In this document: in pieces, positions 1-9,698 of the stretch
Layout of the letters: each line of letters starts with the position of its first letter
Position numbering within the stretch: position 1 is the first letter of the stretch
Assembly (NCBI RefSeq): GCF_001544915.2
Contig: NZ_FCOE02000008.1
Span: 186,001-250,000 of the forward strand
Length of the DNA: 64,000 nt
From: Caballeronia pedi
Lineage (GTDB): Bacteria > Pseudomonadota > Gammaproteobacteria > Burkholderiales > Burkholderiaceae
Direction: 5' to 3'
Position numbers and translations under genes: made by a program
The notes under the pieces: model-generated
What the model was told of the DNA's origin: nothing
The model's input: the letters and a program-made list of their open reading frames with translations, nothing else
The model's database searches: none

Positions 1-1524
1 CCGCACCAGCAATACCGCCACCAGCGCCGCGACGGCCGTCAGCATCACGCCGATGTGGATCGACTGCACGAGCGCATCGCGCGCGGCGTCGAGGAGCGCG
101 GCGGCATCCAGGCCGGCCGAGGTCAGCTCGGCGAGGACGTGCTCGCGCAACGCTTCATCGACGAGAATGCGCGGGTCGGACAGGCGCGGCAGCCATTGCG
201 CCGAGGTCGCCGGGCCGAGCACGCTGACCGTGCGCGTCACGACGCTCGCATAGTGATGCGCGACGATCGTCCCGACGATGCTCGTGCCCAGCATCCCGCC
301 GACCATGCGCGTCGACTGCAGCAGCGCGGTCGTGATGCCGAAGCGCTCGCGCCCCGCGATTTCCTGTCCGAAGACATTCATATTGTTCAGGACGAAGCCG
401 AGGCCGATGCCGATCGCGGCCATCGGCAATTCGATCCAAAGATGCGGCGTCGACTCGCGCGCGAACGCCAGCGCCACCGACGCGAGCAGCAGCAGCGTGA
501 AGCCGATCGAGAGAATGTTCACCGGCTTGCGCATATGAATGACGATGCGCGTGTTGATGAAACTGCCGAGCGCGATGCACGCGGCGATCGGCGTCGCGAG
601 CAGGCCCGCGGCCTGGGGCGAAAGCCCGAAACCGCCCTGCAGCAGGAGCGGCGCGAAAAAAATCAGCGAAAACATCACGAAGCCGGCCAGAAACGACAGC
701 GTGAAGAGCGTGTTGAGTTGCGGATCGCGGAAGATGTCGAGCGGGATGATCGGATGCGTCGCGCGCCGCTCGCAGATCAGGAGCGCCACCGCGCACACCG
801 CCACGCCGATGCCCAGCGCGATGTTCGCGGTCGTGAGGCCGTCTTTCGGCAACGCCTCGATCAGCGCCTGAAAGCCGCCGAGCACCAGCGCGACGAGCGC
901 GGCGCCGGTCCAGTCGATCTTCACGCCGCCTTCGCGCGGCCGGTGCAGATTCGGCAGATGCGACCAGATGAAGTAGAGCGCCGCCGCGCCGACCGGCAGA
1001 TTCACGAGGAACGTCGAGCGCCAGCCCCAGTGCTGGCTCATCCAGCCGCCGAGCGACGGCCCCGCCGCCGTGCCGATGCCGTAAGCGGCCGCCAGCACGA
1101 CCTGCCAGCGCACGCGGGTGCGCGGATCGGGAAACAGATCGGGAATCGATGCAAACGCGGTGCCGACCATCATCCCGCCGCCGACACCCTGCAGGCCGCG
1201 CGCGAGCACGAGAAACAGCATGCTGGGCGCGATCCCGCACAGCACCGAGGCGACCGTGAACACGATCACCGCCGCGATCACGAAGCGCTTGCGGCCGAAG
1301 TAGTCGCCGAGCCGCCCGAACACCGGCACCGTGACGACCGACGCGAGCAGATAGGCGCTCGCGATCCACGCATAGAACTCGAAGCCGTGCAGTTCCGCGA
1401 CGATCGACGGCAGCGCGGTGCTGACCACGGTCTGATCGAGCGCGACGAGCATGTTGACGAGGCCGATGCCGAGCATCGCGTAAAGAGCGGTTCTGAACGG
1501 TAAAGCGGGCGGCGTTTGAGTCAC
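1..1524 (-). CDS. DHA2-type MFS drug exporter, 3' end cut by the window edge
   Basis: Proton-driven multidrug export in the inner membrane is the expected role (EmrB/QacA group). The reading frame is open from a GTG at 1524 to the left edge, giving 508 codons without a stop. The N-terminal part shows the motif D2-like LVALDQTVVSTALPSI and the motif A GRLGDYFGRKR, followed by ARGLQGVGGGM and GPSLGGWMSQHWGWRS, all typical of 14-helix DHA2 exporters. The start is uncertain: GTG 1524 has no strong ribosome site, and an ATG at 1476 (MLGIGLVN) would begin just before the first helix. It is divergent from the universal stress gene. Family is clear; substrate cannot be told. Confidence 0.9.
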   Translation of the reverse strand, partial: MTQTPPALPFRTALYAMLGIGLVNMLVALDQTVVSTALPSIVAELHGFEFYAWIASAYLLASVVTVPVFGRLGDYFGRKRFVIAAVIVFTVASVLCGIAPSMLFLVLARGLQGVGGGMMVGTAFASIPDLFPDPRTRVRWQVVLAAAYGIGTAAGPSLGGWMSQHWGWRSTFLVNLPVGAAALYFIWSHLPNLHRPREGGVKIDWTGAALVALVLGGFQALIEALPKDGLTTANIALGIGVAVCAVALLICERRATHPIIPLDIFRDPQLNTLFTLSFLAGFVMFSLIFFAPLLLQGGFGLSPQAAGLLATPIAACIALGSFINTRIVIHMRKPVNILSIGFTLLLLASVALAFARESTPHLWIELPMAAIGIGLGFVLNNMNVFGQEIAGRERFGITTALLQSTRMVGGMLGTSIVGTIVAHHYASVVTRTVSVLGPATSAQWLPRLSDPRILVDEALREHVLAELTSAGLDAAALLDAARDALVQSIHIGVMLTAVAALVAVLLVR

Positions 1525-1747
1525 GGTCGGGCGGGCTGGCTGGAGAAGTGCTAAAAAGAGGTCGCGCCGGCGCTTTTTAAGCGGGCGCTGATGCCGAAGA
1601 ACCACGAATTGTACGGCCTGCCTTGCGCTGGATCGACTTATCGAAAAAAAGCGGCGTCGAGGCGGAAGATGCGCGCTCTATGATGCGAAGTCATGAGGCG
1701 CTGGGCGCGCCGTACGCCAATCGATCGTTTCAGGGGAAAAAACCGCC

Positions 1748-2218
1748 ATGTTCAAACGCATTCTCGTCGCTATCGACGGCAGCCGGACTTCCGGGCGTGC
1801 CTTCAGCGCCGCGCTCGATCTCGCCGTTACGCATCAGGCGGTCGTGCAGCCGTATTACGTCGTCGAAGGCAGCCCGATGTACCTCGACGTGCCCGGCTAC
1901 GATCCCTCTTCGCTGCACGCGAGCCTGATGGAACAGGGCGCGTCGCTCGCGCGCGAGGCCGCCGATCAGATGAAGGCGCGCGGCGTGAGCGGCGAAGTCG
2001 TGACGGTCGAGGCGACCGCGAGCGACGATGTCGCGACGCTCATCATCAAGGCTGCCGACGCGTTCAACGCCGATCTGCTGATCATGGGCACGCATGGCCG
2101 CAAGGGCTTTCAGCGGCTGATTCTCGGCAGCGTGGCCGAAAGATGTCTGCGTCAGGCAACGTTGCCGGTGTTGCTGATTCCATCGGCGGCGGAGCCTCGC
2201 GAAAAAGCAACCATATAA
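1748..2218 (+). CDS. Universal stress protein, UspA family
   Basis: A single-domain 156-aa UspA-type protein, cytoplasmic, normally an ATP-binding stress or survival factor. It starts MFKRILVAIDGS, the canonical first strand, and ends with the ATP-binding signature G-x2-G-x9-G-S (MGTHGRKGFQRLILGS, about residues 114-132). AGGGG precedes the ATG by about ten bases. It lies upstream of the Fnr-type regulator on the same strand; in Pseudomonas and relatives usp genes are often in the Fnr/Anr regulon. Only a weak 7/10 Fnr-like sequence (TTGCG-N4-ATCGA, 1623-1636) is seen upstream, so that link is speculative. Confidence 0.92.
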   Translation: MFKRILVAIDGSRTSGRAFSAALDLAVTHQAVVQPYYVVEGSPMYLDVPGYDPSSLHASLMEQGASLAREAADQMKARGVSGEVVTVEATASDDVATLIIKAADAFNADLLIMGTHGRKGFQRLILGSVAERCLRQATLPVLLIPSAAEPREKATI

Positions 2219-2238
2219 GGTAAAAAAGTTTGATCGAT

Positions 2239-2273
2239 GCCCTGACCGCGTCAATTTTTCACGCGGTCGGGGC
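2239..2273. repeat. Inverted repeat between usp and fnr-like genes
   Basis: Arms gccctgaccgcgt (2239-2251) and acgcggtcggggc (2261-2273) pair over 13 positions with one G-T pair, around a 9-nt loop. There is no T-run after it on the + strand, so it is not a classical intrinsic terminator for usp. It may slow polymerase or act as an RNA structure at the operon boundary. Confidence 0.5.
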
Positions 2274-2295
2274 GGTGGCCTATGGGACAATCGTT

Positions 2296-2309
2296 TTGTC
2301 ATTCATCAA
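2296..2309. promoter_or_regulatory. Putative Fnr box upstream of the fnr-like gene
   Basis: TTGTC-ATTC-ATCAA matches the Fnr consensus TTGAT-N4-ATCAA at 8 of 10 informative positions. It ends 15 bases before the ATG at 2325 and is nested in a larger inverted repeat (cgttttgt 2292-2299 with acaaaacg 2309-2316). A site this close to the start codon would fit negative autoregulation, as known for E. coli fnr. Assignment is by motif only. Confidence 0.5.
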
Positions 2310-2324
2310 CAAAACGAGCCCAAA

Positions 2325-3044
2325 ATGACCGCCCTGTCCGATAGTTCCCGCGCGCGGCGCAATTCGGCGCACTGCTCGACCTGTGCGATGCGGCATCTCT
2401 GCATGCCCGAAGGCCTCTGCGCCAACGACATCGCGAAACTGGAGGACATCATCTCCATGACGCGCAAGGTCAAGCGCGGCGACACGCTGTTTCGCGCCGG
2501 CGACCGCTTCGATTCGCTGTTCGCGGTGCGCTCCGGATCGATCAAGACGGTCATCACGCACGACGGCGGGCGCGAGCAGGTCACCGGCATGCTGCTCGCG
2601 GGCGACGCGCTCGGTTTCGAAGGCATCGAGGAAGGTGCGCATATGTGCGACGCCATCGCGCTGGAAGACAGTTCGGTCTGCGTCGTTCCATATTCGCTGT
2701 TCGAGCGCATGTGCCGCGAGACCGACGCGCTGCAAAAGCGCCTGCATCGCATGATGAGCCACGCGGTGAATCGCGAGGCGAGTCACGTCGTCAGGCTCGG
2801 CATGCTGCGCGCGGACGAACGTGTCGCGCGACTGCTGCTCGATCTCTCATCGCGACTCGCGAAGCGCGGGTACGCATCCTCCGAATTTACGCTGCGCATG
2901 ACGCGCGACGACATGGGCAGCTATCTCGGCATGACGCTCGAAACTGTGAGCCGCACGCTGTCGCGTTTCGACAAGGCGGGCCTCATCGAGACGCAAGGCA
3001 AATTTATCCGCATCCGCGACTTCGACGCCCTGCGCGCCGTCTGA
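2325..3044 (+). CDS. fnr: Fnr-type oxygen-sensing transcriptional regulator
   Basis: A 239-aa Crp/Fnr-family regulator that should bind an oxygen-labile 4Fe-4S cluster and switch gene expression under low oxygen. The N-terminus has the Fnr cysteine pattern C17-x2-C20-x5-C26, and a fourth cysteine, C119, stands 93 residues further on, exactly the C29 to C122 spacing of E. coli FNR. A cyclic-nucleotide-like fold covers about residues 40-150. The C-terminal winged helix carries the recognition helix LETVSRTLSRF, matching the E-x2-S-R DNA-contact pattern of FNR, so TTGAT-N4-ATCAA sites are expected. It has an Fnr-like site just upstream of its own start. No oxidase or nitrate genes are nearby. 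Confidence 0.93.
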   Translation: MTALSDSSRARRNSAHCSTCAMRHLCMPEGLCANDIAKLEDIISMTRKVKRGDTLFRAGDRFDSLFAVRSGSIKTVITHDGGREQVTGMLLAGDALGFEGIEEGAHMCDAIALEDSSVCVVPYSLFERMCRETDALQKRLHRMMSHAVNREASHVVRLGMLRADERVARLLLDLSSRLAKRGYASSEFTLRMTRDDMGSYLGMTLETVSRTLSRFDKAGLIETQGKFIRIRDFDALRAV

Positions 3045-3057
3045 CGGAACGTCGCTT

Positions 3058-3086
3058 GCGATTATTGCGCCTGCGCGAATAATCGC
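3058..3086. repeat. Perfect 9-bp inverted repeat downstream of the fnr-like gene
   Basis: gcgattatt (3058-3066) and aataatcgc (3078-3086) form a hairpin with an 11-nt GC-rich centre, 14 bases after the regulator stop. No T-run follows, so terminator function is unsure. Confidence 0.4.
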
Positions 3087-3209
3087 CGCCCATATTTCAG
3101 TTGGCACGCGGTTCGCTACGGTTTAGTCTCTTTGGTTCGGCCGAACGGGCGCTGCGGCGTTCGCTTCGGCCGATGCGAAGCTACTGGCCAGCCACGGAGA
3201 TTGGGCGAC

Positions 3210-4514
3210 ATGAACCGCGAACCTTCCCTGCGACATCCGCTGCTCGAGCGCCTCGCCGAAGCGCGCCGCGTCACCGACGAGATTTTCGACGTAATCAAGC
3301 CCGAACACCTTTACGACAGGCCGATCGCCGAGCGGCATCGCATCGTCTTTTATATCGGGCATCTCGAAGCCTTCGATCGCAATCTGTTCGACCAGCGGCT
3401 GTTCGACCTGCCGAGTCCGAATCCCGCCTACGACCAGTTGTTCGCCTTCGGCATCGATCCGGTGGATGGCGGACTGCCGACCGATCAGCCGGCCGACTGG
3501 CCATCGCTCGATGAAGTGCGCACGTATCGGCAAACGGTCCGCGCGCTCATCGATGCGTGCTTCGATCCGAACGAAATCGCCGCCGCGCCGCTGTCCGCCG
3601 ACGAATCGCCCGCGCAACTGCTCGAAGTCGCGATCGAGCACAGGCTGATGCACGCCGAAACGCTCGCGTACATGCTGCATCAATTGCCGGTCGATAGAAA
3701 AATTGCACCGGCGAATGCGCGTTCCGAGCGCACTTCCGATCGCGAACTGAAGCATGAAACCGTGCGCGTGCCGGCGGGCAGCGCGACGCTCGGCCTGACG
3801 CGCGAAAGCGGCCGCTTCGGCTGGGACAACGAGTTCGGCGAGGAACGCATCGACGTGCCCGCGTTCGAAATCGACCGCTATATGGTCACGAACGGCGAGT
3901 ATCTGCGCTTCATCGATGCGGGCGGCTACTGGAATCGCGAATATTGGGACGACGCCGACTGGGCATGGAAGGAAGACGAGCGCATCGCGCATCCGGCCTT
4001 CTGGATTCCCGGCGACGGCGACGACGCGCCAGACGCGTGGAAGCTGCGCACGATGTTCGACGAGATCGCGCTTCCGCCCGACTGGCCCGTGTACGTGAGC
4101 TACGCCGAAGCGAAGGCGTACGCGCGCTGGGCGGGCAAGTCATTGCCGACCGAAGCGCAATGGCAGCGCGCGGCGTCGGGCGCGCCGGGGGTCGCGGAAG
4201 GCAACTTCGATTTCCGCCGATGGGACCCGTCGCCGGTGCAGGCGTATCCGGAAAATCGCAGCGAATTCGGCGTCGAAGGCCAGTTCGGCAATGGCTGGGA
4301 ATGGACCTCGACGGAATTCGGCCCGTTGCAAGGTTTCGAGCCGTTTGCGTTCTATCTCGGTTATTCGGCGAATTTCTTCGACGGCAAGCACTTCGTCATC
4401 AAGGGCGGCTCACCGCGCACGGCGGCCTGCATGTTGCGGCCGAGTTTCCGCAACTGGTTCCAGGGGCATTATCAGTATGTGTATGCCGGGTTTCGTTGCG
4501 TGAAGAACTCATAA
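3210..4514 (+). CDS. EgtB/SenA-like non-haem iron enzyme (DinB plus FGE-sulfatase domains)
   Basis: Members of this family (EgtB, OvoA N-part, SenA) use non-haem iron to join a thiol or selenosugar to trimethyl-histidine in ergothioneine or selenoneine synthesis. The 434-aa protein has an N-terminal DinB_2-like bundle with the iron ligand candidates GHLEAFDR (His near 51) and H-x3-H-x-E (HRLMHAE, about 144-150). A formylglycine-generating-enzyme fold follows, from VRVPAGSATLG to the C-terminus (GFRCV). The ATG at 3210 is preceded by ACGGAGA nine bases upstream. No egtD, senB or senC homologue lies next to it, so the histidine-betaine and any selenosugar must come from elsewhere. EgtB versus SenA cannot be decided here. 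Confidence 0.85.
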   Translation: MNREPSLRHPLLERLAEARRVTDEIFDVIKPEHLYDRPIAERHRIVFYIGHLEAFDRNLFDQRLFDLPSPNPAYDQLFAFGIDPVDGGLPTDQPADWPSLDEVRTYRQTVRALIDACFDPNEIAAAPLSADESPAQLLEVAIEHRLMHAETLAYMLHQLPVDRKIAPANARSERTSDRELKHETVRVPAGSATLGLTRESGRFGWDNEFGEERIDVPAFEIDRYMVTNGEYLRFIDAGGYWNREYWDDADWAWKEDERIAHPAFWIPGDGDDAPDAWKLRTMFDEIALPPDWPVYVSYAEAKAYARWAGKSLPTEAQWQRAASGAPGVAEGNFDFRRWDPSPVQAYPENRSEFGVEGQFGNGWEWTSTEFGPLQGFEPFAFYLGYSANFFDGKHFVIKGGSPRTAACMLRPSFRNWFQGHYQYVYAGFRCVKNS

Positions 4515-4528
4515 CGCGTAGCTGACCC

Positions 4529-4852
4529 TCACACGTTCGCCGGCGCGCCGCATTGGCTACAGAATTTCGCGCCCGGCGCCAGCGTCGCCTTGCATGTCGA
4601 GCAGGCTTGCGGGGCAAATGAAGTCGCGCACTGGCTGCAAAACCGCGAGCCAGCGGCATTGGCTGCCCCACACTTCGGGCAATCGATGCCAGGCGGCGCT
4701 GGCGGCGCGTTCGGCGCTCTGCCCCACTCTTCGTTCGAGTGGCGAGTCCGATCATCGCCGTATCGTCCATGCGAGCCGCCATGACCGCGATCGTGGCCGC
4801 TACGGTTCTGACCACCGTGGTGGCCCCCAAACATGCGTTCAAGCCAGCTCAT
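4529..4852 (-). CDS. Small double zinc-ribbon protein
   Basis: A 107-aa soluble protein with a His/Gly-rich, probably disordered N-terminal half (MFGGHHGGQ, GHDRGHGGSHG) and two C-terminal zinc ribbons. The four CxxC pairs are CPKC, CSQC, CSTC and CSQC, in roughly residues 58-103. Such double zinc ribbons bind structural zinc and often act as scaffolds or regulators; no enzymatic function can be given. It starts 41 nt after the stop of the metal ATPase on the same strand, so co-transcription with a Zn/Cd/Pb exporter is plausible, and the His-rich arm could bind metal. It converges with the EgtB-like gene at a 14-nt gap. Confidence 0.7.
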   Translation of the reverse strand: MSWLERMFGGHHGGQNRSGHDRGHGGSHGRYGDDRTRHSNEEWGRAPNAPPAPPGIDCPKCGAANAAGSRFCSQCATSFAPQACSTCKATLAPGAKFCSQCGAPANV

Positions 4853-4893
4853 GACTTCTCCAGTTTTGAGAATATCGCTTTCGTTCGCTTTGC

Positions 4894-7137
<2,244 letters not shown>

Positions 7138-7167
7138 GCTTCTGTCCTTTGTGTACTGTATGCTCCC

Positions 7168-7198
7168 AGTACACACCTTGAAGCCACTTCAAGGTCAA
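7168..7198 (-). promoter_or_regulatory. MerR-family operator-promoter of the metal ATPase
   Basis: Read on the minus strand: -35 TTGACC (7193-7198), a 19-bp spacer, and -10 TGTACT (7168-7173). The spacer holds a perfect dyad, accttgaag-N3-cttcaaggt (7175-7195). A stretched 19-bp spacer with a central dyad is the hallmark of MerR-type activators that untwist the promoter on metal binding. A second 7-bp inverted repeat, gtgtact/agtacac (7151-7157 and 7168-7174), overlaps the -10 side. Confidence 0.88.
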
Positions 7199-7224
7199 GA
7201 ACTTTTTTGCAGTGAGATGCCGCG

Positions 7225-7656
7225 ATGAAAATTGGCGAACTCGCGAAACTGGCGAAATGCACGACCGAGACGATCCGGTTCTATGAGAGAGAGGCGCTGC
7301 TTCCGCCGCCCGACAGGACTGCCGGGAATTACCGAAGCTACAACTCCGGGCACGTCGATCGCCTGCGTTTCATCCGCAATTGTCGAGCGCTGGACATGAC
7401 GCACGATGAAGTGCGAGCGCTGCTGGCGGCCTCCGATGGACCTGGCGGTACGTGCGAAAGCGTCAACGCGCTCGTCGACGAGCACATCGCGCACGTGGAC
7501 GCGCGTATCGCTGAACTGACTCAACTGCGCGAGCAGCTCGCGACGCTCAGGAATCGCTGCGGCGAGGAAGCGCCGCTCGAACAGTGCGGCATCGTCGAAG
7601 GTTTGACATCGATGGAGACCGTCGCGCCAAAGGCGCGTGCGACTCACCTGGGTTGA
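7225..7656 (+). CDS. cadR: MerR-family Cd(II)/Pb(II)-responsive regulator (CadR/PbrR type)
   Basis: Metal sensor and activator of the divergent P-type ATPase. The 143-aa protein opens with the MerR helix-turn-helix (MKIGELAKLAKCTTETIRFYE), followed by a dimerisation coiled coil (VDARIAELTQLREQLATL). Cys77, Cys112 and Cys121 are placed like the three metal ligands of CadR and PbrR (the third is at 119 in CadR). The C-terminal His-rich tail of some CadR proteins is missing. It shares an 87-bp intergenic region with the ATPase that holds the operator. CadR versus PbrR specificity cannot be told from sequence. Confidence 0.9.
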   Translation: MKIGELAKLAKCTTETIRFYEREALLPPPDRTAGNYRSYNSGHVDRLRFIRNCRALDMTHDEVRALLAASDGPGGTCESVNALVDEHIAHVDARIAELTQLREQLATLRNRCGEEAPLEQCGIVEGLTSMETVAPKARATHLG

Positions 7657-7997
7657 TGCGGATTGGCATAGGGGACGGACGGCCATAGGGCCCTTACCCT
7701 TACCACATCATCCGACATGCGGGTCCGCACCGGGTGGTTCGGGACGTAGAGGTTATGAGCGTCGGGGGAAACGCAGCCGGTCGAAGTGTGCGAGGGTCAG
7801 CACGCGCTTGAGTCGTCGGTCGCTGTTGCGCCATTAGCAGCGACTGTTCGCCGCCCCTTGGCGGGCAACCTCATGCAGTGCCCCCAACGCGCGTAGCTCC
7901 CGGTAGATGGTAGTGCCGCGACGCCAGTGCTCAAGCTTGACTTCGCTCACCGTTATCAACTCGCGGCGAGACTTGCACCCGCAAGCGCACGCAGATA
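7657..7997. other. Gene-poor stretch at the left edge of the Hcp island, possible mobile-element remnant
   Basis: About 340 bases without a convincing gene. It starts with one copy of a 17-bp repeat (7665-7681), followed by a short palindrome ggccatagggcc (7681-7692). I see no intact transposase frame or terminal inverted repeats. Base composition changes here from that of the metal-resistance genes. A decayed mobile element is possible but I cannot name one. Confidence 0.35.
7665..7681 (+). repeat. 17-bp direct repeat, left copy
   Basis: ggcataggggacggacg, identical to 9653-9669. The two copies bracket the Hcp-containing segment in the same orientation. Confidence 0.75.
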
Positions 7998-8025
7998 GTA
8001 AAAAAGCCCGCTTACTGAGCGGGCT
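7998..8025 (-). terminator. Intrinsic terminator of the Hcp operon
   Basis: On the minus strand, agcccgct-N5-agcgggct (8005-8012 and 8018-8025) is followed by six T. It lies about 50 nt beyond the stop of the last gene of the three-gene minus-strand unit, the right place for its end. Confidence 0.85.
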
Positions 8026-8075
8026 GGGACTGGGTTCGCGGGAACGGTCCTATCGCGGATGCGCTCCCTGGTCAA

Positions 8076-8633
8076 TCAATGCACAGCGTATGGGCCGGTG
8101 TAGGTGATCGAGCCGAGCATAACGCCACCTCCTATGCTATCGACTAGCCCCTCACCCATTCCACGCAAGAGGACAAAGGCTTTCGCGCTTGCCCCGAGCG
8201 CGGTCGCGAACAAGCCGGGATTGAACATCCACGGAATCATGGCTCGCTGATCAATCCCTGCTATGAAGCCTGAGACGTTTTCCGTAACGAGAAGTCCTGC
8301 GCCCGCATCAACATAAATCGTCACCCCTGCGAAGTCCTGTGGCTTCAACTCAGATTCGCAGAACCGATAGACGACGCCACCGCCTTGAAAGTCTGTCGTC
8401 GCGCCCGAACCGCTTACCGTGCCTTTACGCGGCAATCTGATATCGGGCAGTCGAAGACTCTTCGGTATGCGAGTGCTCAGACCAACGCCCGCGCCAAGCC
8501 CTGCATAACGAAATGCGTGGAGCTTCTTGCTGGGATCTCGCAGAACAAACTTGCCGCCCGAAAGCAGCAGATCACCAATTGAAGTCGCGGCAGACCCAGC
8601 CGTTTCATATTCCCAATCACTTGATTTAATCAT
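8076..8633 (-). CDS. Unrecognised Gly-rich protein in an orphan Hcp operon, candidate T6SS cargo
   Basis: 185 aa, not recognised. The middle and C-terminus are rich in Gly/Ala and weakly hydrophobic, with stretches such as AGVTIYVDAGAGLLV and GLVDSIGGGVMLGSITYTG, but without a clear signal peptide or strong membrane helix. Only one cysteine is present. It is the third gene after hcp and its start overlaps the stop of the DUF3592-like gene by 8 nt, implying translational coupling. Genes placed directly after orphan hcp genes often encode effectors or their immunity proteins, so an effector role is the working guess, by context only. Lower GC than the neighbours on either side. Confidence 0.6.
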   Translation of the reverse strand: MIKSSDWEYETAGSAATSIGDLLLSGGKFVLRDPSKKLHAFRYAGLGAGVGLSTRIPKSLRLPDIRLPRKGTVSGSGATTDFQGGGVVYRFCESELKPQDFAGVTIYVDAGAGLLVTENVSGFIAGIDQRAMIPWMFNPGLFATALGASAKAFVLLRGMGEGLVDSIGGGVMLGSITYTGPYAVH

Positions 8634-9036
8634 CGTCGCCCCACCGATGTTGGTTCGTGCGCATACCGTATAGACCGCCTATGATGAAAACCGCAGAGAA
8701 CGCCGTGAGAAACGTGTGGACGCCCCAGATGCTCAACTCGTTATTCACTCTCGCTTGAACACGCGGAGTCGTCCTATATCTGATCTCGACGCGATCACCT
8801 ACCTCTGTACGATACGTAGTGCTTCCCGCGAAAGACGATCGTCTGCCGTCACTCGTGGTGAATTCGATTTCAGGATGAAAGCCCCCGGCGTTGAGCTTGA
8901 CCACCGTGCCCCACGTGACGACAGAATAAAGTCGAAACTCCAGCGTCGACGGCAGAAAGGGAAGCTGAAGCGCAAAAAATGCGCAGCCGATAATCACGGT
9001 ATCCCAATTGATTTTGGTTCGATCAATCTTGAACAT
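8626..9036 (-). CDS. DUF3592-like small membrane protein, possible immunity or accessory protein
   Basis: 136 aa with one hydrophobic segment near the N-terminus (TVIIGCAFFALQLPFL) and one near the C-terminus (TFLTAFSAVFIIGGLYG). Between them is a beta-rich loop (VEIRYRTTPRVQARV) of the kind seen in DUF3592 proteins, whose V-G-D-x-V-x-I/V-x-Y pattern is visible as VGDRVEIRY. The loop should face the periplasm or cytoplasm between the two helices. It begins 2 nt after the hcp stop and overlaps the next gene by 8 nt. In such Hcp modules small two-helix proteins may be immunity proteins, but that is inference. Confidence 0.65.
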   Translation of the reverse strand: MFKIDRTKINWDTVIIGCAFFALQLPFLPSTLEFRLYSVVTWGTVVKLNAGGFHPEIEFTTSDGRRSSFAGSTTYRTEVGDRVEIRYRTTPRVQARVNNELSIWGVHTFLTAFSAVFIIGGLYGMRTNQHRWGDDD

Positions 9037-9038
9037 GT

Positions 9039-9530
9039 TTAGTCATCGCACATCCGGTAAAGAACAGTCGCAACGCCACACGCGACGCCCTCTATGCTCT
9101 GTGGAGTGTATTCACGCTTGAATTCCTCAAACGAGATCACAACATTTTCGAAATGCCCATATGCGGTTCCATAAGGCACGATTCGATGCACCATGACCTT
9201 TTTCATGAATATCTGAAGCGTCGGCTTAGGCGGGATGATCTTGCCGAGCGGTGTCGTCGATGACTGCGCATTGGGAGCAAGAACGGTTAGAACACCTTCC
9301 GACGCCACGGTGTTCTGCAAAAGCATTTGCAGCAGACTGCTTGATGCCAAGTTGACACGCTGTACGAAGTTCATATTTTCGATGGTCGCGCGCTTGTGGC
9401 GCGATTCGCCACGAGCATCTTGGTGCATCTCCCATTGCCAACTCAGCACGTCGATCTCCCCGACGTGTCCGGCGGCTGCCGCCTCACCCTTCACGCCTGC
9501 AATTTTCATAAAAATATTCGTGTCACTCAT
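9039..9530 (-). CDS. hcp: Hcp-family type VI secretion tube protein (orphan)
   Basis: Hcp hexamers stack into the type VI secretion tube and also carry or chaperone small effectors. The 163-aa protein has the Hcp1/COG3157 profile: MSDTNIFMKIAGVKGEA at the start, then GEIDVLSWQWEM, and a conserved middle with NFVQRVNLASSSLLQML. The ATG at 9530 is chosen over the longer open frame because GAAGGAA stands seven to eight bases before it. No tss core genes (sheath, baseplate, VgrG, ClpV) are in the window, so it must use a system encoded elsewhere. It heads a tight three-gene unit ending at the terminator near 8000. Confidence 0.9.
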   Translation of the reverse strand: MSDTNIFMKIAGVKGEAAAAGHVGEIDVLSWQWEMHQDARGESRHKRATIENMNFVQRVNLASSSLLQMLLQNTVASEGVLTVLAPNAQSSTTPLGKIIPPKPTLQIFMKKVMVHRIVPYGTAYGHFENVVISFEEFKREYTPQSIEGVACGVATVLYRMCDD

Positions 9531-9652
9531 TGCTGTTCCTTCTTTCCTTGCGCGGTCTCTGAATGTCTTACCCCTCCCACAAGCGAGAGGGCGCGCAGAG
9601 AATAAAGATCGTCGCGACACGATTGCCATACGAGATTTCCCATTTGTGAATC

Positions 9653-9669
9653 GGCATAGGGGACGGACG
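9653..9669 (+). repeat. 17-bp direct repeat, right copy
   Basis: Identical to 7665-7681 and in the same orientation. The two flank the whole Hcp unit with its promoter region and terminator. Confidence 0.75.
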
Positions 9670-9698
9670 TTAGGCCGTACACGCTGGGCGCGAAATGC

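Noticed and set aside
155..1503. Two long frames on both strands over the first MFS gene.
   Set aside because: Neither has domain content; the open minus-strand frame running off the left edge has the MFS motifs.
2239..2273. Hairpin as an intrinsic terminator of the usp gene.
   Set aside because: No T-run on the + strand; kept only as an inverted repeat.
7657..8000. A remnant of a group II intron or an insertion sequence.
   Set aside because: Suggestive bases and palindromes but no catalytic domain, no transposase frame and no terminal repeats that I can verify.
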